A stretch of 64,000 nucleotides of DNA from Bosea sp. (in: a-proteobacteria) (GCA_023910605.1 JAAVVV010000001.1:1106698-1170697); one strand, 5' to 3'; shown: positions 18,819 to 29,819, counted from the stretch's first letter. Notes: generated by a model from the sequence alone, not told the origin. Numbers and translations are program-made.

Positions 18819-19841
18819 TCAGCCGAATTCGGCCTTGAGATCGATCGTCGCGCGCCTGCCCAGATCGTCGTAATGCTTGGAAAGCCAGTTGCGCGCGGCG
18901 ACGCGGCCGGCCTTCTTCAGCATCAGGAAGAAGTCGAGCTTCGCCTTGAGCTTGGACGAGGCGTCGACATCGCTCAGCGCCTCGCTGAGCGCGATGCGAT
19001 GCATCCTGATCTTCTTGTATTCCCTGGTGGACAGGAGCCCCTTCTCGATCAGCCGCGTGACGAAATCGATGGCGCGCATCTCGCGCAGAAGCGTCGCGTT
19101 GAAGCTGATCTCGTTGAGGCGGTTGCGGATGTCCTGCGCGGTCTTGGGCACGCCCTTGCGCTCCAGCGGGTTGATCTGCACCAGCAGGATGTCGTCGCTG
19201 CCCGTGCCGTAGAACAGCGGATAAAGGGCGGGATTGCCCATGTATCCGCCATCCCAATAGGGCACGCCGTCGATCTCCACGGCCTGGAACACCGTGGGCA
19301 GGCAGGCCGAAGCCATGACATGATCCGCCGTCAGCTCCTTGCCCTCGAACACGCGCGCCTTGCCTGTTTCGACATTGGTGGCAGCGATGAAAAGCTTGAA
19401 CTCCTTGCAGCTCCGCACGCGCTCGAAGTTGATCTCCCGCTCCAGCAGGTCCTTCAGCGGATTGAAGTTGAGCGGGTTGAAATTGTAGGGGCTGGACGAA
19501 TGCTTGAAGAATCCGAGCCAGAACTCGCCGATGCCGAGGCCCGACAGCGGCGCGGACGAGAAGAAGCTGTCGAGGATGGTGCGCTGCGCGAGGCTGAGCT
19601 TGCCGTCGGTGCTGATCGAGCGCCAGAAGGTGTCGAGCCCCTTGCGCGCGCCATCCGGCCCCCCTTCGATCCAGCCATCGGCCAGCACGACCGCATTCAT
19701 CGCCCCCGCGCTCGTGCCGGAGATCGCCTCGAAGCGCAGACGCCCGTCCTCGATGAGCTGGTCCAGCACGCCCCAGGTGAAGGCGCCATGCGCGCCGCCG
19801 CCCTGAAGCGCCAGAAGGATGGATTTGGGGGAAGCGCTCAT
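18819..19841 (-). CDS. Patatin-like phospholipase
   Basis: 340 aa. Lipid acyl hydrolase of the patatin fold: oxyanion GGGAHGAF at residues 14-21, nucleophile elbow GTSAG (Ser in the middle), and the dyad aspartate in DGGYMGNPAL. No signal peptide, so cytoplasmic. It overlaps the 3-hydroxybutyrate dehydrogenase gene by 4 bases (ATGA), a pairing frequent in Rhizobiales. That suggests a link to polyhydroxybutyrate or ketone-body metabolism, but the substrate is not known. Confidence 0.9.
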   Translation of the reverse strand: MSASPKSILLALQGGGAHGAFTWGVLDQLIEDGRLRFEAISGTSAGAMNAVVLADGWIEGGPDGARKGLDTFWRSISTDGKLSLAQRTILDSFFSSAPLSGLGIGEFWLGFFKHSSSPYNFNPLNFNPLKDLLEREINFERVRSCKEFKLFIAATNVETGKARVFEGKELTADHVMASACLPTVFQAVEIDGVPYWDGGYMGNPALYPLFYGTGSDDILLVQINPLERKGVPKTAQDIRNRLNEISFNATLLREMRAIDFVTRLIEKGLLSTREYKKIRMHRIALSEALSDVDASSKLKAKLDFFLMLKKAGRVAARNWLSKHYDDLGRRATIDLKAEFG

Positions 19842-20620
19842 GCCGCTGTCCAGCCGCCATCAATGGACAGCGTCGTGCCGGTGATGGAGCCCGCTGCGTC
19901 CGACGCGAGGAACACCGCCGCTGCCGCCACCTCCTCGATGGAGACGAAGCGCTTGGTGGGCTGCGCCTTCAGCATAACATCCTCGATGACCTGCTCCCTG
20001 GTGAGCCCGCGCGCCGCCATGGTGTCGGGGATCTGCCGCTCGACCAGCGGCGTCCAGACATAGCCCGGCGCGATGTTGTTGACGGTGATGCCGTCAGTCG
20101 CCACCTCAAGAGCCACCGTCTTGGTCAGGCCCATCACGGCATGCTTGGACGCCACATAGGCCGACTTGAACGGCGAGGCGACAAGGCTGTGCGCCGAGGT
20201 GATGTCGATGATCCGGCCCCATTGCCGGGCCTTCATGCCGGGCAGCGCGGCCGCGATGGCGTGGAAGGCCGAGAAGAAGTTGATCCGGAAAACGAGGTCG
20301 AGCTTCTCCTCGGGAAAATCCTGGATTGGCGAGACATGCTGCACGCCGGCATTGTTGACGAGGATGTCGACGCTGCCGAACTCGCTCTCGGTGCGGCGGA
20401 TCAGATGGCGCACGTCTTCCGTCCTGGCCATGTTGGCCGGGTCGAACAGCACCATGACCCCGCTGGCGGCGGCGAGTTCGGCCCGGATCTGCTCGCAGTC
20501 CGGGGTAGGCAGGCCGTTGAGCATGATGTTGCAGCCCTGTGCTGCCAGCGCCTTGGCGATGCCAAGGCCGATGCCGCTGGTGGAGCCCGTGATGACGGCG
20601 TTGCGGCCCTTGAGAGACAT
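19838..20620 (-). CDS. bdhA: 3-hydroxybutyrate dehydrogenase
   Basis: 260 aa, short-chain dehydrogenase. Oxidises D-3-hydroxybutyrate to acetoacetate with NAD, a step of polyhydroxybutyrate use. Cofactor loop TGSTSGIGLGIA, NNAGVQH, catalytic serine in ITSAHS and the YVASK pair are present. VNNIAPGYVWTPLVERQI is highly typical of bacterial BdhA rather than of general SDR reductases. First gene of a two-gene operon with the patatin. A short tandem repeat lies upstream. Confidence 0.93.
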   Translation of the reverse strand: MSLKGRNAVITGSTSGIGLGIAKALAAQGCNIMLNGLPTPDCEQIRAELAAASGVMVLFDPANMARTEDVRHLIRRTESEFGSVDILVNNAGVQHVSPIQDFPEEKLDLVFRINFFSAFHAIAAALPGMKARQWGRIIDITSAHSLVASPFKSAYVASKHAVMGLTKTVALEVATDGITVNNIAPGYVWTPLVERQIPDTMAARGLTREQVIEDVMLKAQPTKRFVSIEEVAAAAVFLASDAAGSITGTTLSIDGGWTAA

Positions 20621-20673
20621 GGATCAGGTCCTGTTGCGAGAGGAATTGCTGCGCTGCAACCTACCGCCTCCAC

Positions 20674-20724
20674 GCTCACGCGCAAGTCAGGCTCACGCGC
20701 AAGTCAGGCTCACACGCAAGTCAG
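20674..20724. repeat. 17-bp tandem repeat, three copies
   Basis: Unit GCTCACGCGCAAGTCAG at 20674-20690 and 20691-20707, with a third copy (one change, GCTCACACGCAAGTCAG) at 20708-20724. A partial GCTCACG follows. It sits in the gap between the divergent bdhA and kynureninase-like genes, about 55 bp upstream of bdhA. Confidence 0.95.
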
Positions 20725-20806
20725 GCGAAGCTCACGCCACGCCATGCTTGATCTGGGCTGCTCCGCGCCGCACCATGGCGGCCCCTGCGACGCCGGAGGC
20801 CCGATC

Positions 20807-21979
20807 GTGCCCCTTCTCGACCTTGCCGCCCACTTCAGCCATTTCCGTGCCGCCAGCCGCACGCACCTGGCCGCGCACAGCCACCATTACTGGCCCGACG
20901 TGACAAGGCATGCGCAGCTCGCCTGCTGGGATGACGCGGCCCTTCACGCGGACGAGAAATGGGGCGTGATCTTTGGCGAGGTGATCCCGGCGGTGCAGCG
21001 CGGCATCGCGTCGATCCTGAACCTGCCCGATCCCGCCACGATCGCCTTCGCGCCGAACACGCATGATTTCGTCACGCGGCTGCTCTCGGCCCTTCCGCAG
21101 GTCCGGCCGCCGCGCATCCTCACCTCGGACGGCGAGTTCCATTCCTTCGCGCGCCAGGTGGCGCGGCTGGAGGAGGATGCGCTGGCGATCGTGGAGCGCG
21201 TGCCGCATGAGCCGCTGGCCAGCTTCCCCGAGCGCCTGCGGGCTGCGGCGGCGAAAGGCGGGCACGATCTCGTCTTCGTCAGCCAGATCCTGTTCAACGC
21301 GGGCGGCTCCTGCGGCGACATCGCCCAGCTGGCCGCCGCGGTGCCGGACCCCGCCACCTTGATCTGCATCGACGGCTATCACGGCTTCATGGCCCTGCCG
21401 ACGGACCTTGCAGCCGTTTCGGGGCGCGTCTTCTATCTCGGCGGCGGCTACAAATACGCCATGGCGGGGGAGAATGCCTGCTTCATCCACTGCCCGCCGG
21501 ATCAGGCGCCGAGGCCGCGCGACACCGGCTGGTATGCCGCCTTCGGCACGCTCGCGGCCCGGCAGGAAGGCGTGCCCTATGGCGAGAAGGGCGGCCGCTT
21601 CTGGGGCGCCACCTTCGATCCCGTCGGCCTTTACCGCCAGCGCGCCGTCTTCGCCTGGATGGATGCCATCGGCCTCACCGTGCCGGCCATCCATCATCAT
21701 GCGCTGGCGCTGCAGGAGCGCTTCCTCGAAGGCGTGCGCGCGCTGTCGCTGGCCGACTTCCGCGCCGCACGGCTCGTGACGCCGATGGCAAGCCAGCAGC
21801 GCGGCCATTTCCTGACATTCGAGACCACGGAAGCCGCTTCGATGCACCGCCGCCTGATGGAGGCGCGCATCATCACCGACCTGCGCGGCGACCGCATCCG
21901 CTTCGGCTTCGGCTGCTGCCAGACCGCCGACGACATCGCGGCGGCGGTCGAGGCCGTGGGCCGCGCCTTGCGCCGCTGA
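20807..21979 (+). CDS. Kynureninase-like class V aminotransferase-fold PLP enzyme
   Basis: About 390 aa from a GTG at 20807 chosen because GGAGG (20795-20799) lies 7 bases upstream. An ATG at 20744 would add 21 residues. Fold-type I PLP protein: CIDGYHGF holds the PLP aspartate, and YLGGGYKYAMAGENACF holds the PLP lysine. The N-terminus (LAAHSHHYWPDVTR) resembles kynureninase and isopenicillin-epimerase-like proteins. No tryptophan-pathway gene is nearby, so true kynureninase activity (kynurenine to anthranilate and alanine) is uncertain. Confidence 0.8.
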   Translation: MPLLDLAAHFSHFRAASRTHLAAHSHHYWPDVTRHAQLACWDDAALHADEKWGVIFGEVIPAVQRGIASILNLPDPATIAFAPNTHDFVTRLLSALPQVRPPRILTSDGEFHSFARQVARLEEDALAIVERVPHEPLASFPERLRAAAAKGGHDLVFVSQILFNAGGSCGDIAQLAAAVPDPATLICIDGYHGFMALPTDLAAVSGRVFYLGGGYKYAMAGENACFIHCPPDQAPRPRDTGWYAAFGTLAARQEGVPYGEKGGRFWGATFDPVGLYRQRAVFAWMDAIGLTVPAIHHHALALQERFLEGVRALSLADFRAARLVTPMASQQRGHFLTFETTEAASMHRRLMEARIITDLRGDRIRFGFGCCQTADDIAAAVEAVGRALRR

Positions 21980-22308
21980 TGGCCAGGCGCTCGCCCTCGA
22001 TCAAAAAGCCGAATTGACTCAAGCCGGATTTTCACGCAACGATCCGCATGACTGGGCCCGCACCTTCCGGCCCAGCAATCGGAACCCGTCCGCGCATGCC
22101 GTCCTTTTCGTCCCGTCTGGTGAAAGACACCACGAAAACGACCGCCACCGTCGTCAAGGCGACGGTGAGCAAAACCACGCGCTGACGCCTTCCTCGCTCC
22201 GGGCCATCCCCCGACGGGGGTCACGGGGCCAGACATCCGGATCGACCTGACAATCGGGCGCATCTCGGGTAAGCAGCGGGGGAGATCAAGCCAGTCAGGA
22301 TCATCACC
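21980..22308. other. Non-coding gap upstream of asd
   Basis: 329 bases with no gene I can support. It contains a small GC hairpin (CCCCC-GAC-GGGGG near 22210) and a possible 29-codon frame at 22096-22185 rich in Lys and Thr, without a good ribosome site. No riboswitch or clear promoter was recognised. Confidence 0.5.
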
Positions 22309-23346
22309 ATGGGTTACAAGGTCGCCATCGCAGGAGCCACGGGCAATGTGGGCCGCGAGATGCTGTCCATCCTCGCCGAGCGTTCATTCCCGGCGGATGA
22401 GGTCGTCGCGCTCGCCTCCGCCCGCTCGATCAATTCGGAAGTCTCGTTCGGCGACCGCATCCTCAAGTGCAAGGTCCTCGATCATTACGACTTCTCCGAC
22501 ACGGACATCTGCCTGATGTCGGCGGGCGGTGAGGTGTCGAAGACCTGGTCGCCCCGGATCGGCGCGGCCGGCTGCGTCGTCATCGACAATTCCAGCGCCT
22601 GGCGCACCGATCCGGACGTGCCGCTGGTGGTGCCGGAGGTCAACGCTTCCGCTCTCGAAGGCTTCGCCGCCAGGAACATCATCGCCAACCCCAACTGCTC
22701 GACGGCGCAGCTCGTGCTGGCGCTCAAGCCCTTGCATGACCGCTTCGGCATCCGGCGCGTCGTCGTCTCCACCTACCAGTCGGTGTCCGGCGCGGGCAAG
22801 GAAGGCATGGACGAGCTCGACCGCCAGACCAAGGCGATCTACTCGCTCGGCGGCGCCGAGGTTAAGAAGTTCACCAAGCGCATCGCCTTCAACGTCATTC
22901 CGCACATCGACGTCTTCATGGAGGACGGCTCCACCAAGGAAGAGTGGAAGATGATGGTGGAGACCAAGAAAATCCTCGATCCCGCCATCAGGCTCACCGC
23001 CACCTGCGTGCGCGTGCCCGTCTTCGTCGGCCATTCCGAGGCGGTCAACGTCGAATTCGAGCGGCCCGTCACGGCCGAAGAGGCGCGCGCGGTGCTGCGC
23101 TCGGCTCCGGGCATCATGGTGGTCGACAAGCGCGAGAATGGCGGCTATGCGACGCCGCACGAGTGCGCCGGCGAGGACGCCACCTACATCAGCCGCATCC
23201 GCGAGGACCAGACCATCGAGAACGGCCTGAGCTTCTGGTGCGTGTCTGACAATCTGCGCAAGGGCGCCGCGCTCAACGCGGTGCAGATCGCCGAAGCCAT
23301 GATCCGCAAGGGGCTCATCGCTCCGCGCGCCCGCAAGGCCGCCTGA
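22309..23346 (+). CDS. asd: Aspartate-semialdehyde dehydrogenase
   Basis: 345 aa. Reduces aspartyl phosphate to aspartate semialdehyde, the branch point to lysine, diaminopimelate, threonine and methionine. N-terminal NADP loop VAIAGATGNVGREML, catalytic cysteine in ANPNCSTAQLV, and the substrate/catalytic histidine in VGHSEAVNVEF. Length and ending are normal. Stands alone: the flanking genes are divided from it by 329 bases upstream and a convergent fumarase downstream. Confidence 0.97.
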   Translation: MGYKVAIAGATGNVGREMLSILAERSFPADEVVALASARSINSEVSFGDRILKCKVLDHYDFSDTDICLMSAGGEVSKTWSPRIGAAGCVVIDNSSAWRTDPDVPLVVPEVNASALEGFAARNIIANPNCSTAQLVLALKPLHDRFGIRRVVVSTYQSVSGAGKEGMDELDRQTKAIYSLGGAEVKKFTKRIAFNVIPHIDVFMEDGSTKEEWKMMVETKKILDPAIRLTATCVRVPVFVGHSEAVNVEFERPVTAEEARAVLRSAPGIMVVDKRENGGYATPHECAGEDATYISRIREDQTIENGLSFWCVSDNLRKGAALNAVQIAEAMIRKGLIAPRARKAA

Positions 23347-23389
23347 CTGGCCAGAAGGGCTCCGGCGGCGCCGCGGCGCGTCGGGGCCC

Positions 23390-25018
<1,629 letters not shown>

Positions 25019-25131
25019 GGAGCGGCTCCGGTCGGGGAGGCGAGGGGTGCCTGCCTCATAGGGCGGCAGGCGCCGGGTGCCAAGCTCGCCGAAAGTGGAG
25101 ATGCAGCGGCGCGCAACTCTGCGGCCCGCAA

Positions 25132-25593
25132 TCAGGCGGCCTGTGCGGCCCGCGTGGTCAGGATCGCATAGATCGCGTCGGCGTCGTCGGCGCGGCGGAT
25201 ATGCTCGAGCGTGGAGCGATCGCGCAGCACGCGCGCCACGCGCGCCAGCGCCTTGAGGTGATCGGCCCCAGCCCCTTCGGGCGCCAGCAACACGAACAGG
25301 ATGTCGACCGGCTGGCCGTCAAGCGCCTCGAAATCGATCGGCTTCTCCATACGCACGAACAGGCCGCGCAGCCTGTCGAGCGACGCCGAGCGCCCGTGAG
25401 GAATGGCGATGCCCTCGCCGATTCCGGTCGAGCCCAGCCGCTCGCGCTGCAGCAGCGTCTCGAAGATCTCGCGCTCGGGCAGGCCTGTGACGGCGGCGGC
25501 CCGCTCAGCGATTTCCTGAAGCGCCTGCTTCTTGCCATTGGCCTTGAGGGGGGCGATCACGGCGTCGGGAGTCAGAAGGTCGTGGATGATCAT
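25132..25593 (-). CDS. ptsN: PTS IIA-like nitrogen regulatory protein
   Basis: 153 aa. EIIA-Ntr, the end acceptor of the nitrogen PTS phosphorelay; it adjusts potassium, carbon and nitrogen responses by its phosphorylation state. The phosphorylated histidine is in GIAIPHGR. The start [16 protein letters not shown] at 25593 fits the family better than the longer frame to 25653. Last gene of the lpt-rpoN-hpf-ptsN block, as in many proteobacteria. Confidence 0.95.
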   Translation of the reverse strand: MIIHDLLTPDAVIAPLKANGKKQALQEIAERAAAVTGLPEREIFETLLQRERLGSTGIGEGIAIPHGRSASLDRLRGLFVRMEKPIDFEALDGQPVDILFVLLAPEGAGADHLKALARVARVLRDRSTLEHIRRADDADAIYAILTTRAAQAA

Positions 25594-25681
25594 GGTGATC
25601 CGCTGTGATGCATCGAACGTGCCGAGAGCCTTCGCGCCCGGCACGGAGCGCATTGCGATGTCTGCAAAGCCTTTAACAAGA

Positions 25682-26272
25682 TCAGGACATGGCCACTGGC
25701 GGATCGATCCATCCGATATTGCCGTCGCGACGGCGGTATACGACGTTCACCCGGCCATTGCCAGCGTTTCTGAACACCAGCACCGGCGCGCCCGTCAGGT
25801 CAAGTTCGGACACCGCGTCGCCCACGCTGAGCTCGTGAAGCGTGCGGGTCGATTCGGCCACGATCGCCGGATGAGAACCGTTCAGATGGGGCGCCGTTTC
25901 CTCTTCCAGGTCCTCGTCGGGAGCCTCGATGACATAGGACGGAATCTGCATGAGCGCGCGCCGGACATGCGCGTTGCCGGAATGATCCTTGAGGCGACGC
26001 TTGTAGCGGCGCAGCCGCTTCTCGATCTTGTCGACCATGCGGTCAAGGCTCTGATAGGCGTCATGCGCCCGCCCCGAGGCTTCCAGCGTCATCCCGGAGG
26101 ACAGATGCAGCACGGCGTCGGTGCGGAAACCGGTCCCGTCCCTGGCAAGGGTGACATGGCCATTGAAGCTGCCCTCGTAATACTTGCCGAGCGCCGAGCC
26201 GACCCTGTCTTCCGCCTGTGCGCGGATCGCCTCGCCGACATCCAGATTCTTGCCGGATATACGCAAGCCCAT
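25682..26272 (-). CDS. hpf: Long ribosome hibernation-promoting factor
   Basis: 196 aa. Binds the 30S decoding centre and, in the long form, dimerises ribosomes into inactive 100S particles. The N-terminal HPF/RaiA domain starts LRISGKNLDVGEAIRAQ. The C-terminal dimerisation domain holds GAPVLVFRNAGNGRVNVVYRRRDGNIGWIDP. The ATG at 26272 has GGAGG 8 bases upstream, which favours it over the GTG at 26290. Lies between rpoN and ptsN. Confidence 0.95.
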   Translation of the reverse strand: MGLRISGKNLDVGEAIRAQAEDRVGSALGKYYEGSFNGHVTLARDGTGFRTDAVLHLSSGMTLEASGRAHDAYQSLDRMVDKIEKRLRRYKRRLKDHSGNAHVRRALMQIPSYVIEAPDEDLEEETAPHLNGSHPAIVAESTRTLHELSVGDAVSELDLTGAPVLVFRNAGNGRVNVVYRRRDGNIGWIDPPVAMS

Positions 26273-26367
26273 GTTCAGTCCCTCCGTCACGGGAGAGCCG
26301 CGGGCTCTAGGTCAAGCCCCGACCGGCAAACCCGGTCGAGCGAAGGTGGGATGTTGCCAGCCGACTG

Positions 26368-27951
26368 TCAACGCATTCTGGCGGCCGCAGCCGCTTTGCT
26401 CCGGCGCCGCTCCATGGACGAGCCGATGCCGAGCGCCTCGCGATACTTGGCCACCGTCCGCCGGGCGATGTCGATGCCGGCGGTGCGCAGCTTGACCACG
26501 ATCGCGTCGTCCGAAAGCACCTCGGTGGCCGTCTCGCCATCGATCATCACCTTGATGCGGTGACGGACGGCCTCGGCCGAGTGGGCCTCGCCATAGCCGG
26601 TGCTGGCGATGGAGGCGGTGAAGAAATACTTCATTTCGAACAGCCCGCGCGGGCTGATCAGATACTTGTTGGATGTCACGCGGCTGACGGTGGATTCGTG
26701 CATGGCGATGGCATCGGCCACTGTCTTGAGGTTGAGCGGCCGCAGATGCTCGACACCATAGGCGAAGAACGCGTCCTGCTGGCGCACGATCTCGCTGGCC
26801 ACCTTCAGGATGGTCCTTGCCCGCTGCTCCAGGCTGCGTGCCAGCCAGTTCGCCGTCTGCAGGCAGTCGGCGATGAAGGTCTTCTCCGCATCGTTGCGCG
26901 CGGCGCGGCTCACGCGCGCGTGATAGGTCTGGTTGACCAGAACGCGCGGCAGCGTGTCGGGGTTCAGGTCGATCAGCCAGGAGCCGTCCGGCGCGGCGCG
27001 GATGATCACGTCTGGCACCACGGTCTGCGCAGCGCCGCCGCCAAAGCCTCGGCCTGGCTTGGGATCGAGCTGGCGGATCTCGGCGATCATCTCGGCCAGA
27101 TCCTCGTCATCCACGCCGCAAAGCTTGCCGAGTTGGGCGAGGTCGCGCCTGGCGAGCAGCGGCAGGTTGGCCACAAGCGCCGCCATCGCCGGGTCAAGGC
27201 GGTTCCTGTCCCTGAGTTGGATGGTCAGGCACTCGGTGAGGTCGCGAGCGCCTATGCCTGAGGGTTCGAACTGCTGGATGATGGCGAGCAGCGCCTCCAG
27301 CCTCTCCACCGGCACGCCGAGGCGGTCGGCCATCTCCTGCAGCGGCTCTGCAAGATAACCGGCATCGTTGATGGCATCGATGATGTTGCGGCCGATCAGG
27401 CGCGAGACCGGGTCGGTGACCGCAAGATCGAGCTGCATGACCAGCGTCTCGTGAAGGCTCTGCTCGACCGAAAGCGTCTCCTCGACGCCCGGCAGGTCAT
27501 CGTCGAAGCTGGCCGAGCCGCCGGCGCCGACAGCCCCGCCGCCCATCACGGGCAGCATGGCCTCCGGGCTCTGCTCGTGGCGCGCCATGACCGGCGCCTC
27601 GTCAGGGAAGACATTGTCGAGCCGCGTGCCCAGCCCTTCCTCGAGCGTCTGGCGGCCTGTGGCGAGTTCCTCGCCATACCATTCAGGCGCGGGCACCTCG
27701 TCGAAACCGCCTTCCGCGCCCGCCTCGCCAGGCGGCTCGGACGGTTCGGCCCCGGCCTCGCGGGCGAAGCCATCGACATCGCCGCCATCGCCCTCGCTCC
27801 GCTCCAAGAGCGGGTTACGTTCGATCTCCGCCTCGACGAAGGCTTGCAGGTCGAGATGCGAGAGCTGAAGCAGCTTGATCGCCTGCAGAAGCTGCGGCGT
27901 CATCACCAGGGACTGGCCCTGCCTCATCTCCAGCTTGGCGGATATGCTCAT
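26368..27951 (-). CDS. rpoN: RNA polymerase sigma-54 factor
   Basis: 527 aa. Directs RNA polymerase to -24/-12 promoters in nitrogen and other responses; needs an AAA activator. Region I is the Gln/Leu-rich QSLVMTPQLLQAIKLLQLSH. The acidic region II is long. The core-binding domain follows, and the RpoN box ARRTVAKYREAL lies near the C-terminus. It begins 187 bp downstream of lptB with its own candidate promoter, so it can be transcribed alone. Confidence 0.98.
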   Translation of the reverse strand: MSISAKLEMRQGQSLVMTPQLLQAIKLLQLSHLDLQAFVEAEIERNPLLERSEGDGGDVDGFAREAGAEPSEPPGEAGAEGGFDEVPAPEWYGEELATGRQTLEEGLGTRLDNVFPDEAPVMARHEQSPEAMLPVMGGGAVGAGGSASFDDDLPGVEETLSVEQSLHETLVMQLDLAVTDPVSRLIGRNIIDAINDAGYLAEPLQEMADRLGVPVERLEALLAIIQQFEPSGIGARDLTECLTIQLRDRNRLDPAMAALVANLPLLARRDLAQLGKLCGVDDEDLAEMIAEIRQLDPKPGRGFGGGAAQTVVPDVIIRAAPDGSWLIDLNPDTLPRVLVNQTYHARVSRAARNDAEKTFIADCLQTANWLARSLEQRARTILKVASEIVRQQDAFFAYGVEHLRPLNLKTVADAIAMHESTVSRVTSNKYLISPRGLFEMKYFFTASIASTGYGEAHSAEAVRHRIKVMIDGETATEVLSDDAIVVKLRTAGIDIARRTVAKYREALGIGSSMERRRSKAAAAARMR

Positions 27952-28033
27952 TCAGCCCCAGCCATTCCCATGCTCCACCACCATGCCGACGCGACAGGCC
28001 ATCGCCCCGGCATGAAACTTGCCTGCGATTAAG

Positions 28034-28062
28034 AACCTATGACGCCGATTGTGGAAGGTCAA
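28034..28062 (-). promoter_or_regulatory. Candidate sigma-70 promoter of rpoN
   Basis: Minus strand TTGACC (28057-28062), 17-base spacer, TAGGTT (28034-28039). It sits in the 187-bp gap between lptB and rpoN, about 75 bp upstream of the rpoN start. The gap has no other feature I can support. Confidence 0.55.
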
Positions 28063-28138
28063 AGGAAAGCAGCATGCGTCTTGCGTGCGTTCAACGCAGC
28101 CGGACGCGATGTGACGTCCCGGTCTGCCGGCTCCTGCC

Positions 28139-29149
28139 TCAAAGGCGGAAATCCTCGCCCAGATAGACCCGCCGCACATCCGGGTTGGCGATGATCTCGG
28201 CGGGCGTGCCTTCGGTGAGCACGCGGCTTGAATGGATGATGTAGGCGCGGTCCACCAGCCCCAGTGTCTCGCGCACATTGTGGTCGGTGATGAGCACGCC
28301 GATGCCGCGATCGGTGAGCTGGCGCACCAATGTCTGGATGTCGCCGACAGCGATCGGGTCGATGCCTGCGAAAGGCTCGTCGAGCAGCACGAAGGACGGG
28401 CGCGCCGCGAGCGACCGGGCGATCTCGCAGCGCCGCCGCTCCCCGCCCGACAGCGCGATCGACGGAGCCTTGCGCAGCCTGGTGATGTTGAACTCGTCGA
28501 GCAACGCATCGAGTTCGCGCTCGCGCCGCTTCCTGTCCGGCTCCACCACCTCGAGCACGGCGCGGATGTTGTCCTCGACGGACAGGCCCCGGAAGATGGA
28601 CTGTTCCTGCGGCAGGTAGCCGATGCCCAGCCGCGCGCGGCGATACATCGGCAAATGCGTGATGTCGTAGCCGTCCAGGGTGATCCGGCCGCGATCGGCA
28701 GCCACAAGCCCGGTGATCATGTAAAAGATGGTGGTCTTGCCGGCGCCGTTCGGCCCCAGCAAGCCCACCGCCTCGCCATTGCGCACGTTGAGCCCGGCAT
28801 CGTTCACCACAGTCCGGCCGCGATAGCTCTTCTTGAGGCCGGTGACGGACAGCACCCCCGGCCCGCCCGTGGCGCTGAGCGCCTGCGAGGCCGTGAGCCC
28901 CGCCGTGCGGCGCTCGTCAACGTCATCATCGAATCGGCCGGCCCCGGACGGCGTGAAGGTCATCGGGGCAGGAGCGGATGCGGGACGCTCGGGCATCGTA
29001 AGCTCGGGCACGAGCGAGCTGCTCGCCACGTCGGCGGCGGGCTTGGCGCGAAAGCGGAACGGGAACTTCAACTGGGCCACGCCTTCCAAGATCAGGTCAT
29101 TCGTCGCGCCTGCTGCCGGAGATGGCACCGGGCGAACATTGCAGGTCAC
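28139..29149 (-). CDS. lptB: LPS export ABC transporter ATP-binding protein
   Basis: 336 aa from a GTG at 29149. Powers extraction and transport of lipopolysaccharide to the outer membrane with LptFG. Walker A GPNGAGKTT, signature LSGGERRRCEIAR, Walker B VLLDEPFAGIDP and the switch histidine in ITDHNVRE are complete in about 240 residues. The first 95 or so residues are low-complexity, Pro/Ala-rich and not part of the ABC fold. They may be a real extension seen in Rhizobiales, or the gene may start later (ATGs for MPERPASA or MTFTPSGA). It starts 5 bases after lptA. Confidence 0.93.
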   Translation of the reverse strand: MTCNVRPVPSPAAGATNDLILEGVAQLKFPFRFRAKPAADVASSSLVPELTMPERPASAPAPMTFTPSGAGRFDDDVDERRTAGLTASQALSATGGPGVLSVTGLKKSYRGRTVVNDAGLNVRNGEAVGLLGPNGAGKTTIFYMITGLVAADRGRITLDGYDITHLPMYRRARLGIGYLPQEQSIFRGLSVEDNIRAVLEVVEPDRKRRERELDALLDEFNITRLRKAPSIALSGGERRRCEIARSLAARPSFVLLDEPFAGIDPIAVGDIQTLVRQLTDRGIGVLITDHNVRETLGLVDRAYIIHSSRVLTEGTPAEIIANPDVRRVYLGEDFRL

Positions 29150-29154
29150 TTGCC

Positions 29155-29805
29155 TCAGCGACGCGGCGCAGGCGTCGGCGGCTCCGTCGACCCCGGCACG
29201 AAGAAGCCTCTCACCCGGCCGCCGTCGAAATTGGCGATCCCCGTCTTGGTATTGTAGACCAGCCGCTCGCCCCGTGTCACGTTCGGCCCCTTGGCCAGCG
29301 CCACGTCACCGGTCATAAGCACCTGGTCGCGTTCCCGGTCGAACACGGCCTTCTGCCCCGTCGCCACCTGATCGTCGGAGGTGACGGTCACAGGTCCGTC
29401 GCATTCCAGACGCCGGATGCCGCCATCGCCGCCCATGCTGGCGGCCGCGGGGGCAGGCAAAGCCGCGGCGCCGCGCCGCGTCTGACCAGCTGCGCCCAAA
29501 CTGCGATTCTCGTAAAGGATGGTCATCCGCGAGCAGCGAATCGTGGTCTTGCCCTGCACCGCCACGACATTGCCGGCGAAGATCGCCTTGCTCTCCTTGT
29601 CGAGCACGTCGAGCCGGTCCGCATCGATCTTGATCGGGTCGCGGGAGTTCTCGCCGAGGCTGGTGAGCGGCGCGTTGGCGGGCGCTGGCCGTTGTCCCTG
29701 AGCCCATGCGGATGCGGCGCCGAGCCCGAGCCCGAGCGCGAGCATGAGCGCGAGCGGCAGGCGGAGGCCGGCCACCAATTCGCAGGCAGGGGTGAAGGCT
29801 GGCAT
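29155..29805 (-). CDS. lptA: LPS periplasmic bridge protein LptA
   Basis: 216 aa. Forms the beta-jellyroll bridge carrying LPS across the periplasm. A signal peptide is visible (LPLALMLALGLGLGAASAWAQ, shown in part; cleavage after AWA). The OstA-type domain follows: DPIKIDADRLDVLDKES, FAGNVVAVQG and VLMTGDVALAKGPNVTRG. The ATG at 29805 follows GGGAGG by 6 bases. It sits between lptC and lptB, the normal order. Confidence 0.93.
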   Translation of the reverse strand: MPAFTPACELVAGLRLPLALMLALGLGLGAASAWAQGQRPAPANAPLTSLGENSRDPIKIDADRLDVLDKESKAIFAGNVVAVQGKTTIRCSRMTILYENRSLGAAGQTRRGAAALPAPAAASMGGDGGIRRLECDGPVTVTSDDQVATGQKAVFDRERDQVLMTGDVALAKGPNVTRGERLVYNTKTGIANFDGGRVRGFFVPGSTEPPTPAPRR

Positions 29806-29819
29806 CAAGGGCCTCCCGT

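Noticed and set aside
22096..22185. 29-codon open frame rich in Lys and Thr upstream of asd
   Set aside because: No convincing ribosome site and no recognisable similarity; kept only as a remark in the gap description.
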